Shown: positions 26,461-36,086, counted from the first letter of the stretch. The stretch is DNA of 64,000 nucleotides from Sphingomonas hengshuiensis (GCF_000935025.1 NZ_CP010836.1:4883001-4947000); one strand, 5' to 3'. Notes: a model not told the origin generated them from the letters alone. Made by a program: numbers and translations.

Positions 26461-27420
26461 TCAAAACGTGGGAGCGACCTGGTGACTTCGCTGGCTGCCG
26501 CGGTCGAAGGCGACTTCATCGCCGCCAGAAGCTGCCGGATGATCGCCGGGCGCGTTGCGGCGGCGGTAATCGCGCCAGCGGAAGGTCACGCTGGCCTCAT
26601 CGGCGCTGACCAGGCGGCTGTTGGCGATGGCGACCCGGTGGGTATAGCGGCCGAGATAGGCGAGGACATGTACGGGCGAGCCGAACGGCGGCTTGGCATA
26701 GACGACCCAGTTCTTGCGACGAAGCCGCCGGATCGCCGCGGTGAAGCCATCGTCATCCCCAAGCTCGGTCAACGTACCGGAAAAGCGCAGTTGGCCGACC
26801 GCGTGGGCCGCGTGAAGCCGCTCGAGGAACAGCCGCCGGAACAGGCGGGAGAGGACATGGATGGGCAGGAAGAAACGGGGCCGGCAGTCGAGCCAGCGCC
26901 CATCGGCAGAAAGCGCTCCGCCGGGGACGAGGCAATGGATGTGGGGATGATGGGTTAGCGCCTGGCCCCAGGTGTGAAGAATGGCGAGGAAGCCGATCGC
27001 GCCGCCGAGGTGCCTGGGATCGGCGGCAATGATCTTGAGCGTCGCGGCGACCGCGTCGAACAGGATCGCATAGACGACCGCCTTGTTGTGGAAGGCGATC
27101 TCGGCGACTTCGGCCGGCACCGTGAACACGACGTGGAAGTAAGGTACCGGCAGCAGATCGGCCTGGCGGTCGGCGAGCCACCGCTCGCGCGTCGCGCTCT
27201 GGCACTTGGGGCAATGCCGGTTGCGACAGGAGTTGTAAGCGACACGGGCATGCGCGCAGTCTTCACAAGCCTCGAGATGCCTCCCGAGCGCTGCTGTCCG
27301 GCAGAGCTCGATCGCGGACATGACGCGGCGGTCCACGCGGCCGAGATGACCGTCGTGAGCATGACGATAAGCGGGACCATAGCGGCGGAAGATATCCGCC
27401 ACCTCCAGATCGGAACGCAA
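26461..27420 (-). pseudogene. IS91-family Y2 rolling-circle transposase, C-terminally truncated
   Basis: A frame of 319 residues. The N-terminal zinc ribbon is visible in CEDCAHARVAYNSCRNRHCPKC, split as CEDC and CRNRHCPKC. The HUH motif is HPHIHCLVPGG and the two catalytic tyrosines are in YLGRY. After WRDYRRRN the sequence no longer matches the family; the remaining 70-80 residues expected at the C-terminus are replaced by unrelated residues and a stop. The catalytic core is intact but the protein is shorter than usual, so activity is doubtful. Confidence 0.8.
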
Positions 27421-27429
27421 CGGACCGGC

Positions 27430-28298
27430 TCAGGCGGGCGGCACCAACTCCAGCGTCAGGCGATCGAAGGGGCTCTGCGTCCCCACGATCGTGCTTGTTG
27501 CCGCATGCGTGTAGCGCGCGGTCGTCGACAGACTGTTGTGCCCCAGAGCACCTGGATGATCCGGATATCGACGCGGCCTTCGAGCAGATGGGTCGCAAAA
27601 CTGTGGCGTAGCGTGTGCACGCTCACCCGCTTGACCAGGCCCGCCGCCTTGGTCGCGGAACGGCAGGCCGAGTGAAGGACCTGCACGTCGATCGGCTTGT
27701 CGCCGCGCCCGGGAAACAGCCAGCCCTCCGGGCGGGCCAGTCGCCAATAGGTCCGCAAGATCTCGAGCAGCTGCGGCGACAGCATGATCGTGCGATCCTT
27801 GGCGCCCTTGCCATGGCGGACCTGGATCAGCATCCGGTCGCTATCGATATCCGCCACCTTGAGGCTCACCGCCTCCGAGGCGCGCAATCCAGCAGCATAA
27901 GCGGTCGTCAGCGCGGTGCGCGCCTTCAGCGACGGCACCGCTTCCAGGAAGCGCACCACCTCGTCGGCGCTCAGGATATCGGGCAACTTGCGCGGCGTGC
28001 GCGCATAGACGATCCGCTCCGGGATCTCCGCCCGGTCGAGTGTCACGCCGTAGAAGAAGCGTAGCGCGCAGACTGCCTGGTTCAGCGCCGGCCAGGAAAT
28101 GCCCTGCGACACCAGATAGACTTGGAAGGCGCGGACATCCTCCAGCCCCAGCCGATCCGGCGACCGGCCGAAATAACGGCTGAACTTCGTTACCGCATGA
28201 AGATAGGATCGTTGTGTCGCGGGCGACAGGTTGCGCAAGCTCATGTCGTCGATCATGCGACGACGCAGCGGGCTCGCCGCTGCCGGGGCTTCAGCCAT
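27430..28298 (-). pseudogene. Tyrosine recombinase with frameshift before the catalytic Tyr
   Basis: The first 250 residues are a good phage-type integrase: SAM-like N-terminal domain (LSPATQRSYLHAVTKFSRYF), catalytic Arg in GLRASEAVSL, and the HTLRHSFATH box. At about 27545 a single missing base shifts the frame: the expected LLGHNSLSTTARYTH is read as WGTTVCRRPRA. The rest, including the nucleophile Tyr in TARYTHAAT, continues in the next frame to 27430 (ends TLELVPPA). Without a frameshift event the protein lacks its nucleophile. Recent loss is likely, as both halves are otherwise well kept. Confidence 0.85.
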
Positions 28299-28634
28299 GG
28301 GATGGTCTTCTGGTCACGGGTTGGTATCAGCAACCAAACCTTCCCATCAGGAGGCCATGCAGGCCAAACACTCACGCCAATCCCCCGTCAGCGGGTTCGT
28401 TCAATCTCAAAAATCACACTTCTGCCAAAGTAGTGCTAGTCTGGGGCAGCGATATTCAGCGCCGTTGCAACGCCATCTCGCGATCGGCGGACGCTCACCC
28501 AGATCGCGCGCTGCAAGCGTTTGACATCGGCTTGACAGGCCCATATCGAGAGCGGTGCGCCATTTCGTATTTGATAGCCAATTAGTGCTGAGGCCCCGCG
28601 CGACTAGACCTCGGCGCCAATATAAAGAATATTT
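28299..28634. other. Junction between IS91-like unit and glycan cassette
   Basis: This stretch of 336 bases has no supported gene. Composition shifts here from GC-rich IS DNA to more AT-rich DNA that continues into the next gene. It presumably contains the outer end of the IS91-like unit and the promoter of the gene at 28635, but neither could be pinned down. Confidence 0.4.
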
Positions 28635-29954
28635 ATGGATAGCTCCTTGCCCGGATCTATGATTCACGATGACGTGCGCAAACTTGTTGTCGTGAATCGA
28701 AGTGATGGCCTTGGCGAACGTCTTCGCGCCCTGCTGAACGGGTTGTACCTCGCCAGGTTGACGCGCTCTAAACTTCTATTTTCGTGGAACTTTAGAGAGG
28801 ATTTGACGCACCATGCGATTGCACCCGTCACAGAGATGTTTAGTGCTGAATTTATCAGAGACCATTTTTCCGAAAGTATCGACAAGAACGCCTTCGTAGA
28901 ACTCGGAAGGCAAATCGCCACCGAGGAAGAGCTGCATGATTTAGTGCGGGGCAAGGCTGGGTGGTTGGTTAACCAGGGCAGTCTTCAACGCCTTTTGCCA
29001 GCTGAACTTTCGCCTAATGGGAGGCAATTCAAGACGATTTTTGAGTCTATTGCTTTTGCGGGCCCAATCGCAGACGCGATCAGATCGGCTCAGAGCGTGA
29101 AACGTGACGCAGATATGACCGCAATTCACATCAGGGCTGGGGATATAGTATACGGGAGATTCCGTTTCAGCGATAATTTCACCCGGAAGGCGCTTTGCGC
29201 TCCCGTCGCTCGAGCTATTATTGAGCTTGCTCTTGATCGTGGTTCCGAGGTCGTGTTGTTCAGTCAAGATTTGGAGATTGGCCGTCAGTTTTCGCGATTT
29301 TACAATCTGCGACTGGCCTCCGACCTTTCTCGTCATTTTCCAACTGCTGTCGAACAGGCCATGTTTGAAATTGCCCTTATGGCGGAGTGCAATAAGATTG
29401 TCGCCGGAGGAAGCGGATTCGCCGGCTTGGCCGCGCAGATCGCCGGACGCAATATTGTGTCGCCAGCTTCCGCTTTACGTCCCGCTGATCAGGCGAAATT
29501 GATTGCATATGATCTAGGATTTAAAGGCCGAGAGACCGTTTATCCGCCATTGCAAACTGCGTTTTCATATTGGACAGCGTTTCACTTGCTAGAGAATGAG
29601 GATCGGCAGGATGAGGCCGCCGGATACCTGAGAAGCGCAATAGCTTATGATCCGGATAATGAGTTCTACGTTTTGAGGTTAGCCTCGTTTCTTTTCAGCA
29701 GAGGAAGAGACAAGGAGGCAGACATTGTTCTTGAGGATCGCCTTGGTGCGCAAGAGAAAAATGGGAGCGTGATACCAAAAGAGGTCTTGTCTGTTCTGTT
29801 AAGTAAAAGTATTGCGAGAGGGTATCGACTTGCAAGCGACCACGAGGTTTTTCGGCTGGCGATGTCGCGGGGCAGCAGACTGGCAGAAGTATTGGTTAAT
29901 CAAATATCGTTGGCCGAAGGGCGTCAAGTTAGCCAGCTCTGGAGCGGTTTCTGA
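28635..29954 (+). CDS. Fucosyltransferase-like glycosyltransferase with TPR-like C-terminus
   Basis: A protein of 439 residues, clearly lower in GC than the chromosomal genes and with different codon use. Near the N-terminus is VVNRSDGLGERLRALLNGLY, which resembles the nucleotide-sugar end of NodZ/FUT8-type enzymes. At about residue 160 stands AIHIRAGDIVYG, matching the HxRxGD peptide of alpha-1,2/1,6- and O-fucosyltransferases. The region AECNKIVAGGSGFAGLAAQI fits the second conserved block of that clan. The last 130 residues are helical and TPR-like. GDP-fucose synthesis genes lie 4 kb away, facing it. No signal peptide or membrane helix. Family placement is inference; a search against GT11, GT23 and GT74 would decide it. 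Confidence 0.55.
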   Translation: MDSSLPGSMIHDDVRKLVVVNRSDGLGERLRALLNGLYLARLTRSKLLFSWNFREDLTHHAIAPVTEMFSAEFIRDHFSESIDKNAFVELGRQIATEEELHDLVRGKAGWLVNQGSLQRLLPAELSPNGRQFKTIFESIAFAGPIADAIRSAQSVKRDADMTAIHIRAGDIVYGRFRFSDNFTRKALCAPVARAIIELALDRGSEVVLFSQDLEIGRQFSRFYNLRLASDLSRHFPTAVEQAMFEIALMAECNKIVAGGSGFAGLAAQIAGRNIVSPASALRPADQAKLIAYDLGFKGRETVYPPLQTAFSYWTAFHLLENEDRQDEAAGYLRSAIAYDPDNEFYVLRLASFLFSRGRDKEADIVLEDRLGAQEKNGSVIPKEVLSVLLSKSIARGYRLASDHEVFRLAMSRGSRLAEVLVNQISLAEGRQVSQLWSGF

Positions 29955-30137
29955 TCAGTATGCATCGTAACCAACGGCTGCGAAGTAGTTCGAGCATTCC
30001 TATGGCGAGTAGAGATCGACGATGCGGCCGATGGCATCCCGGAGGCTGTGGCCAGAGGCTGTGAATGGTCCGCTCGACCGCTTTTCGTAGGTGCCCTTCA
30101 GCTTCGAAAAGGCCATCTCGATGGGGTTGAAGTCAGG
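29955..30137 (-). pseudogene. IS630-family transposase, C-terminal fragment split by IS5
   Basis: On the minus strand the last part of an IS630 transposase can be read (FNPIEMAFSKLKGTYEKRSS, then DAIGRIVDLYSP and ECSNYFAAVGYDAY), with an in-frame stop at about 30000-30002. Its other half lies at 31413-31645 on the far side of the IS5-family copy. Joining the two restores PPYSPDFNPIE, which proves that the IS5 element inserted into this gene. Confidence 0.85.
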
Positions 30138-31412
30138 TGGGCGCCTCCATTTGCCCGTTGATGCGATCGTATTGAGGATTCGAGGTGGCGCTTTGGGTAG
30201 CCCTGGGGTTTGGCGCTGGGTTTGCCGGGATTTTCAGCGGCTTCCGTAGAGCGCGGACGCAATTATCCCATGGCGGCGCGTCGCTCGTGGAAGATCAGGC
30301 GGTGGATGTTGAAGGCCAGGTTGGCGAGCGTGATCTTGGCCTTGGCCCGTTCGATGCCGATGGTGCGGATGAACAGGCCCATGACGGCCTTCTGATGCGC
30401 GAACACATGCTCGACGCGGGTCCGGATCTTCGACTTGGTGGCGTTGCCGCGGCGGACATGGGCGGGCATCGGCCTGCCCTTGGGCTTTCTGCGGTGGATG
30501 CGGCTGACGCGGCCCTGGGCCTTCAGCCAACGCTCATTGCTCTGGCTGCGATAGGCGGTATCGGCCCAGACATCCGATGCGGTGTTGTCGCTGGTCACCA
30601 CGTCGCGCAGCATGCGCCCGTCGTAGCGCGCGCCATCGGTGACCTGGCCCTTACGAATGAAGCCGAAGGTCCGGCATATCGAGATGCTGCTTTTATACCC
30701 GAAGCTTGGGATTGCGATATCCGGCTGCGGCTTGCCATCGGCGGTCGGTCGCGCCTTGGCGAATTTAAGCGTCCAGCGGGCATCGACATCCTTCTGGCGC
30801 GCCCTGGCGGGTTCGTCCGGCCAGATCTCGGCAGCGCTCCGGCCCGCCTTCACCGCGGCCTTCTCGGCCTCGGTGTTGCGTTGTTTGGGCGCGGCGACCA
30901 GCGTTGCATCGACAATCTGACCCCCCATCGGCAGATAGCCCCGCGCCTTCAACTGGCGGTCGAAATCGGCAAACAGCGTATCGAGCGCGCCGACCGCAGT
31001 CAGCCGCTCGCGGAACATGCGGATCGTGTTCGCATCCGGCGTCGCTGCGCCAAGATCGAAGCCCAGGAAGCGCAGCCAGCTCAGCCGATCCCGGATCAGC
31101 CATTCCATTCGCCCGTCGGCCACGTTGTTCTGCGCCGCCAGCACCAGCACCTTCAGCATCACCACCGGATCGTAGGGCGGACGACCACCCTTGGTACCGT
31201 CGGAATAGCCCAGTGCAGCTACCAGCGTCGGCCGAAACGCTTCAAAGTCCACGATCCGCGCCAGCACCTCCAGCGGATCGCCGTCCGCTGAAAGGCGCTT
31301 CATGTGGTCCGATAATCCGAAAAGCCCAGCCTGCCGCATCGTCCGCTCCCGCTGACCGCCGACAGTGAATCATCACTGCGCCAATTTGGCGAGAGGTAAA
31401 TGGAGGTGCCCA
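30138..31412 (-). mobile_element. IS5-family insertion sequence, copy A (1275 bp)
   Basis: The ends are TGGGCGCCTCCATTT at 30138 and, inverted, TGGGCACCTCCATTT at 31412. The flanks share GG (CC in the element's own direction), consistent with a 2-bp target duplication. It carries one transposase gene on the minus strand. It is almost identical to copy B at 32192-33466, with the same length and opposite orientation; two base differences were noticed in the coding region. The insertion split an IS630 transposase gene. Confidence 0.92.
30263..31339 (-). CDS. IS5-family transposase (copy A)
   Basis: A DDE transposase of 358 residues. The N-terminal DUF772-type region is present (GGRPPYDPVVMLKVLVLAAQ, TIRMFRERLT). 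The catalytic residues are in GGQIVDATLVAAPKQ (first Asp), VWADTAYRSQ (second Asp) and VEHVFAHQK (Glu). The reading frame is intact, so it may still be active. It differs from copy B by Thr instead of Ala in KSKIRTRVEHVF. Confidence 0.93.
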   Translation of the reverse strand: MRQAGLFGLSDHMKRLSADGDPLEVLARIVDFEAFRPTLVAALGYSDGTKGGRPPYDPVVMLKVLVLAAQNNVADGRMEWLIRDRLSWLRFLGFDLGAATPDANTIRMFRERLTAVGALDTLFADFDRQLKARGYLPMGGQIVDATLVAAPKQRNTEAEKAAVKAGRSAAEIWPDEPARARQKDVDARWTLKFAKARPTADGKPQPDIAIPSFGYKSSISICRTFGFIRKGQVTDGARYDGRMLRDVVTSDNTASDVWADTAYRSQSNERWLKAQGRVSRIHRRKPKGRPMPAHVRRGNATKSKIRTRVEHVFAHQKAVMGLFIRTIGIERAKAKITLANLAFNIHRLIFHERRAAMG

Positions 31413-31645
31413 GGGCTGTAAGGCGGAAGGAACAGGAGTCTGGCACCTGCGGCTTCGATGGCGGCACGCACGGCTGGCGCCTTGCGGCTGGACATATTGC
31501 CCATGATGACGCTTTGCCGGGCGAGAGTTCGGGTACCAGGACGCGGGTCACGTAGGTGGTGACGGCGTCACCGTTCATCGGCCCGTCGAGCCCCCAGGGT
31601 GCGATCATGCCGGTGCGGCTCAGACCCGCAACGAAGCTGGTGGTT
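31413..31645 (-). pseudogene. IS630-family transposase, central fragment split by IS5
   Basis: The minus strand reads TTSFVAGLSRTGMIAPWGLD, GPMNGDAVTTYVTRVLVPEL, then after a frame change AAIEAAGARLLFLPPY up to the IS5 boundary. This is the middle of the transposase whose end lies at 29955-30137. Similarity stops at about 31645, where unrelated DNA begins, so the N-terminal part is missing. Confidence 0.8.
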
Positions 31646-32191
31646 TTTTGTCATCCGCGAGGACGGCGAGGTCATCGGGGAGCATATCCGCCGGTTTGCG
31701 TGTGAGCAGACGATCTATGACCCCTGACATCACCACCTCCGCCGCAACCGCGGCGAAGTTAATCAAATCTGGCCCTCAAAGGCCAACAGTTTTTCGAGGC
31801 ATCCAACTTGCCGTCATCCTGCATCGCCAGTGGCACGACGCCGCCGACTTCCGCTGGGGAAAGGCGCCGGCGCTCGAAGCAGCATGAGGAGGCAAGAAAC
31901 AGATCTTGCCTGAAGAGGCGAGTAACGGTCGGTCCCATGGGGACGATGGGCGGAATGACCTCGTTGAGGGTCCGGATCCTCGGCAGCGCCGAAGGTCGCG
32001 AAACAGATTGAGGCATCCCGCTCTCCTGTCCCCATCATGCGCCAGCCCAGCGCTGACCGCGGAGAGAAGCGAGTGATTCATGGGAACGGTCACGAATTCG
32101 AGGAAGGAGCTTGACCCGATAAGCCCCAATCAGAGAGGACTCTCAGATCGGCAAACCACTTATCCCCGCTTTTCAAATTCCTCGAGCCACC
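31646..32191. other. Unassigned DNA between the two IS5 copies
   Basis: No frame shows a recognisable domain. Short frames on both strands (for example minus strand 31776-32129) lack a ribosome binding site and family similarity. It is probably the join of at least two decayed elements: the IS630 fragment ends abruptly at the left, and the right side is cut by IS5 copy B. Confidence 0.4.
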
Positions 32192-33466
32192 TGGGCACCT
32201 CCATTTACCTCTCGCCAAATTGGCGCAGTGATGATTCACTGTCGGCGGTCAGCGGGAGCGGACGATGCGGCAGGCTGGGCTTTTCGGATTATCGGACCAC
32301 ATGAAGCGCCTTTCAGCGGACGGCGATCCGCTGGAGGTGCTGGCGCGGATCGTGGACTTTGAAGCGTTTCGGCCGACGCTGGTAGCTGCACTGGGCTATT
32401 CCGACGGTACCAAGGGTGGTCGTCCGCCCTACGATCCGGTGGTGATGCTGAAGGTGCTGGTGCTGGCGGCGCAGAACAACGTGGCCGACGGGCGAATGGA
32501 ATGGCTGATCCGGGATCGGCTGAGCTGGCTGCGCTTCCTGGGCTTCGATCTTGGCGCAGCGACGCCGGATGCGAACACGATCCGCATGTTCCGCGAGCGG
32601 CTGACTGCGGTCGGCGCGCTCGATACGCTGTTTGCCGATTTCGACCGCCAGTTGAAGGCGCGGGGCTATCTGCCGATGGGGGGTCAGATTGTCGATGCAA
32701 CGCTGGTCGCCGCGCCCAAACAACGCAACACCGAGGCCGAGAAGGCCGCGGTGAAGGCGGGCCGGAGCGCTGCCGAGATCTGGCCGGACGAACCCGCCAG
32801 GGCGCGCCAGAAGGATGTCGATGCCCGCTGGACGCTTAAATTCGCCAAGGCGCGGCCGACCGCCGATGGCAAGCCGCAGCCGGATATCGCAATCCCAAGC
32901 TTCGGGTATAAAAGCAGCATCTCGATATGCCGGACCTTCGGCTTCATTCGTAAGGGCCAGGTCACCGATGGCGCGCGCTACGACGGGCGCATGCTGCGCG
33001 ACGTGGTGACCAGCGACAACACCGCATCGGATGTCTGGGCCGATACCGCCTATCGCAGCCAGAGCAATGAGCGTTGGCTGAAGGCCCAGGGCCGCGTCAG
33101 CCGCATCCACCGCAGAAAGCCCAAGGGCAGGCCGATGCCCGCCCATGTCCGCCGCGGCAACGCCACCAAGTCGAAGATCCGGGCCCGCGTCGAGCATGTG
33201 TTCGCGCATCAGAAGGCCGTCATGGGCCTGTTCATCCGCACCATCGGCATCGAACGGGCCAAGGCCAAGATCACGCTCGCCAACCTGGCCTTCAACATCC
33301 ACCGCCTGATCTTCCACGAGCGACGCGCCGCCATGGGATAATTGCGTCCGCGCTCTACGGAAGCCGCTGAAAATCCCGGCAAACCCAGCGCCAAACCCCA
33401 GGGCTACCCAAAGCGCCACCTCGAATCCTCAATACGATCGCATCAACGGGTAAATGGAGGCGCCCA
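32192..33466 (+). mobile_element. IS5-family insertion sequence, copy B (1275 bp)
   Basis: The element begins TGGGCACCTCCATTT and ends AAATGGAGGCGCCCA, with CC on both sides. It is the same element as copy A in the opposite orientation. It sits only 6 bases beyond the stop codon of the methyltransferase gene, so it did not break that gene but separates the operon from whatever lay downstream. Confidence 0.92.
32265..33341 (+). CDS. IS5-family transposase (copy B)
   Basis: The same 358-residue DDE transposase as in copy A, frame intact: first Asp in GGQIVDATLVAAP, second in VWADTAYRSQ, Glu in RVEHVFAHQK. One residue differs from copy A (Ala in KSKIRARVEHVF). Being nearly identical, the copies reflect recent transposition. 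Confidence 0.93.
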   Translation: MRQAGLFGLSDHMKRLSADGDPLEVLARIVDFEAFRPTLVAALGYSDGTKGGRPPYDPVVMLKVLVLAAQNNVADGRMEWLIRDRLSWLRFLGFDLGAATPDANTIRMFRERLTAVGALDTLFADFDRQLKARGYLPMGGQIVDATLVAAPKQRNTEAEKAAVKAGRSAAEIWPDEPARARQKDVDARWTLKFAKARPTADGKPQPDIAIPSFGYKSSISICRTFGFIRKGQVTDGARYDGRMLRDVVTSDNTASDVWADTAYRSQSNERWLKAQGRVSRIHRRKPKGRPMPAHVRRGNATKSKIRARVEHVFAHQKAVMGLFIRTIGIERAKAKITLANLAFNIHRLIFHERRAAMG

Positions 33467-33472
33467 CCTCTC

Positions 33473-34045
33473 TCAAGTCACAGCCTCCAAATTTAGGCTC
33501 ATCAATCGGCCATGAGTTTTATCCATGTGAGGCAAGTAGGACTGTGAGTAATCGTCCGGACCGGCATGTTCGGTTTCCCGCCAATCCCAATGGCGCACCT
33601 CTTGGAAGCCTACTTCGAGCAGAGTAGCCGTAAGACTGGGTTCATCAAATAAAACTTTGTGATAATCGTACTGATCCCGCTGCCCACCGACAAGCAGCCC
33701 CATGATATCAATAAGGCCGCGAGGTAGCTTTCCCTGGACATATAATTCGGCACATGCTCGGAAATCTGGCACTGCCAACCTTAGTATGCCACCGGGCTTC
33801 CGAAGTACACGATACCACTCCACCAGTACATCTCGATATTCATTTCGACCGAAATGCTCGAGAACGTGACATCCGTAAATCACTTCAATGCTCGAGTTCT
33901 CAGCAAAATCCAGCCTCTCCACAGGACCGACGTGATCCACATGTGGATAGGCAAGAGCATCGACGTGCGTCCAACCTGGAAAATATTTTACGCCACAGCC
34001 TAGGTGAAGCTTCACCGGCGCCTGTACGTCTGAGTCTACTTTCAT
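33473..34045 (-). CDS. SAM-dependent methyltransferase of a glycan cluster
   Basis: A class I methyltransferase of 190 residues. Motif I is LHLGCGVKYFPGW (about residues 13-25), the acidic residue after strand 2 is in HVDALAY, and the block CHVLEHFGRNEYRDVL with VLRKPGGILRLAVPDF is typical of small methyltransferases in polysaccharide loci. Its start overlaps the stop of fcl by 4 bases, so it is the third gene of the gmd-fcl operon. It probably methylates a sugar of the product, for example the fucose; the acceptor is not shown by the sequence. Confidence 0.8.
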   Translation of the reverse strand: MKVDSDVQAPVKLHLGCGVKYFPGWTHVDALAYPHVDHVGPVERLDFAENSSIEVIYGCHVLEHFGRNEYRDVLVEWYRVLRKPGGILRLAVPDFRACAELYVQGKLPRGLIDIMGLLVGGQRDQYDYHKVLFDEPSLTATLLEVGFQEVRHWDWRETEHAGPDDYSQSYLPHMDKTHGRLMSLNLEAVT

Positions 34046-35007
34046 GCAGGCGCACCTGTCAAATCAGCATGATTGCGGACAAAATCGGAATAGGCGTCGG
34101 CAAGTCCTACCTTGAGGGGAATACGGGCAGTCCAGCCGAGCCCCGCGAGTCGGGACACATCGAGTAATTTACGTGGCGCACCGTCAGGCCGCGAGGAGTC
34201 AAACTCGAGGTCTCCAGTAAACCCTACGACGGCGGCAACCGCTCGTGCAAACTCCGCTATGGTAATGTCATGGCCTGTACCAATATTAAGCGGCATTTCG
34301 TCTGAGTGGTGATCTAAAACGAATATGGTGCCGTCAGCGAGGTCATCCACGTGGAGGAACTCGCGCATGGGACGGCCCGTGCCCCACACCGTCGACCTCG
34401 AATCTTGACGGACTTTAGCTTCATGAAACCGCCGGATCAATGCGGCAGGAACATGGCTATTTTGTGGGTGATAGTTATCGCCTGGGCCATATAAATTAGT
34501 CGGCATCACCGAAACGTAATTACGACCGTGGCTGCGGCGGTAGGCTTGAGCTAATTTGATTCCCGCAATTTTGGCAATCGCATACCATTCGTTAGTGGGT
34601 TCCAGCGGTCCCGTAAGAAGGTGTTCTTCTCGAATTGGCTGTGGAGCGTCTCGAGGATATATGCATGACGATCCTAGAAAAACCAATCGGTTTACGTCCG
34701 CTCTGTGCGCGCCCTCAATCAAATTTGCGGCAATTACCAAGTTATCGTAAATGAATGGCGCCGGCTGAGAGGAGTTGGCGTAAATCCCGCCGACTTTGGC
34801 AGCGGCCACGATAACACTGTCTGGCTTCAGCTGTTTCACCTTTGCAAAGGTTGCAGCCTGGCTCGTTAGATCCACGTCGTCCCGGCCCAGGGTCACTACC
34901 TCGGTACCGTCACGCTCGAGGCGGCGAACCAGTGCCGCGCCGACCATTCCTTTGTGACCGGCGACAAGCACGCGACCGCGGCTATGTTCGATAGAAAGGT
35001 CGCTCAT
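34042..35007 (-). CDS. fcl: GDP-L-fucose synthase
   Basis: A 3,5-epimerase/4-reductase (321 residues, normal length) that converts GDP-4-keto-6-deoxymannose to GDP-L-fucose with NADPH. The Rossmann motif is [14 protein letters not shown] (residues 18-31). The catalytic Tyr-Lys pair is in WYAIAKIAG (about residues 141-149), with [15 protein letters not shown] before it, all hallmarks of WcaG/Fcl. Overlaps of 4 bases with gmd before it and with the methyltransferase after it indicate one operon. GC content is lower than in the surrounding chromosome. Confidence 0.95.
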   Translation of the reverse strand: MSDLSIEHSRGRVLVAGHKGMVGAALVRRLERDGTEVVTLGRDDVDLTSQAATFAKVKQLKPDSVIVAAAKVGGIYANSSQPAPFIYDNLVIAANLIEGAHRADVNRLVFLGSSCIYPRDAPQPIREEHLLTGPLEPTNEWYAIAKIAGIKLAQAYRRSHGRNYVSVMPTNLYGPGDNYHPQNSHVPAALIRRFHEAKVRQDSRSTVWGTGRPMREFLHVDDLADGTIFVLDHHSDEMPLNIGTGHDITIAEFARAVAAVVGFTGDLEFDSSRPDGAPRKLLDVSRLAGLGWTARIPLKVGLADAYSDFVRNHADLTGAPA

Positions 35008-36086
35008 TTCTCGTCCATCGGTAAGCGGCTTTCCTCGGCAATATTTACAAGGTCAGCTGCGACCATTTCCTTCACCAAGGCTTCAAACCCAATTGTGGGT
35101 GCCCAACCGAGCAAGTTCCGAGCTTTTGTGCTATCGCCAAGCAGCAAATCGACTTCGGTAGGGCGGAAATAGCGTGCATCAACGCCGACGTGAGCCACAC
35201 CGGTTCTAGTGCATTGCCCAACCTCGTCCACACCAGATCCGGACCACTCAATCGTCACGCCAATTTCCGCGAAAGATTTCTCGACGAATTGACGCACGCT
35301 GTACAGTTCTCCTGTCGCGAGCACAAAATCGTCGGGTTGGTCGTGTTGTAGGATTCGCCACATCCCTTCGACATAGTCACGCGCGTGACCCCAATCTCGC
35401 TTTGCATCAAGGTTTCCGAGCCAAAATTTCTTGCGTTTGTCCAGCGCGATTTCTGCGACCGCGCGAGTAATTTTACGTGTTACAAATGTTTCACCCCTAA
35501 TTGGGCTCTCGTGGTTAAAAAGGATGCCGTTGGACGCATAGATCCCATAAGCTTCACGGTAGTTGACGCAAATCCAGTAACCGTAGAGCTTCGCTACGCC
35601 ATAGGGCGATCGCGGATAAAACGGGGTCGTCTCGCTTTGCGGGGTCTCTACCACTTTTCCGTAAAGCTCAGAGGTAGATGCTTGATAAAATCGTACGCGG
35701 TCCTCCATTCCGAGTATTCGTATAGCCTCCAGCATGCGCAGGGGCCCGATCGCGTCAGCATTCGCTGTGTACTCTGGGGTCTCAAAGCTGACCTGCACGT
35801 GGCTTTGGGCTGCCAGGTTGTAAATCTCAGAAGGCTGCGTTTCTTGGAGAATTCGGATGAGGTTCGTACTGTCTGTCATGTCGCCATAGTGCAAGTAAAT
35901 TGGCGCTCCGTGGTCGCGAGCGTCCATTATCATGCGATCTATACGTGCAGTATTAAATGACGAGGAGCGCCGTTTCACGCCGTGAACCTCATACCCCTTG
36001 TCAAGTAATAATTGAGCCAAATAAGCGCCATCCTGCCCCGTTATTCCAGTAATCAAGGCTGTCTTGGTTGCACGACTTCCCGTCAT
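35004..36086 (-). CDS. gmd: GDP-mannose 4,6-dehydratase
   Basis: The first committed enzyme of GDP-L-fucose synthesis, 360 residues. The NADP-binding motif is [15 protein letters not shown] (residues 13-27), followed by [13 protein letters not shown]. The active site STSELYG holds the Thr and Glu, and the YxxxK pair is in [23 protein letters not shown] and WAPTIGF close the family pattern. First gene of the gmd-fcl-methyltransferase operon; the product feeds the fucosyltransferase-like protein at 28635, if that assignment is right. Confidence 0.96.
   Translation of the reverse strand: MTGSRATKTALITGITGQDGAYLAQLLLDKGYEVHGVKRRSSSFNTARIDRMIMDARDHGAPIYLHYGDMTDSTNLIRILQETQPSEIYNLAAQSHVQVSFETPEYTANADAIGPLRMLEAIRILGMEDRVRFYQASTSELYGKVVETPQSETTPFYPRSPYGVAKLYGYWICVNYREAYGIYASNGILFNHESPIRGETFVTRKITRAVAEIALDKRKKFWLGNLDAKRDWGHARDYVEGMWRILQHDQPDDFVLATGELYSVRQFVEKSFAEIGVTIEWSGSGVDEVGQCTRTGVAHVGVDARYFRPTEVDLLLGDSTKARNLLGWAPTIGFEALVKEMVAADLVNIAEESRLPMDEK

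Larger units (their letters stand above)
26461..28298 (-). mobile_element. IS91-like unit: Y2 transposase plus tyrosine recombinase
   Basis: A tyrosine recombinase gene followed by an IS91-type Y2 transposase on the same strand is a known arrangement in IS91-related elements of proteobacteria, which move by rolling-circle replication and leave no inverted repeats or target duplication. Both genes here are damaged (see entries). The exact ends could not be placed; the boundaries given are those of the coding remnants. Confidence 0.7.

Noticed and set aside
30138..33466. Composite transposon made of two IS5 copies
   Set aside because: Each copy has its own CC duplication and the outer flanks do not match each other, so independent insertion explains the data better.
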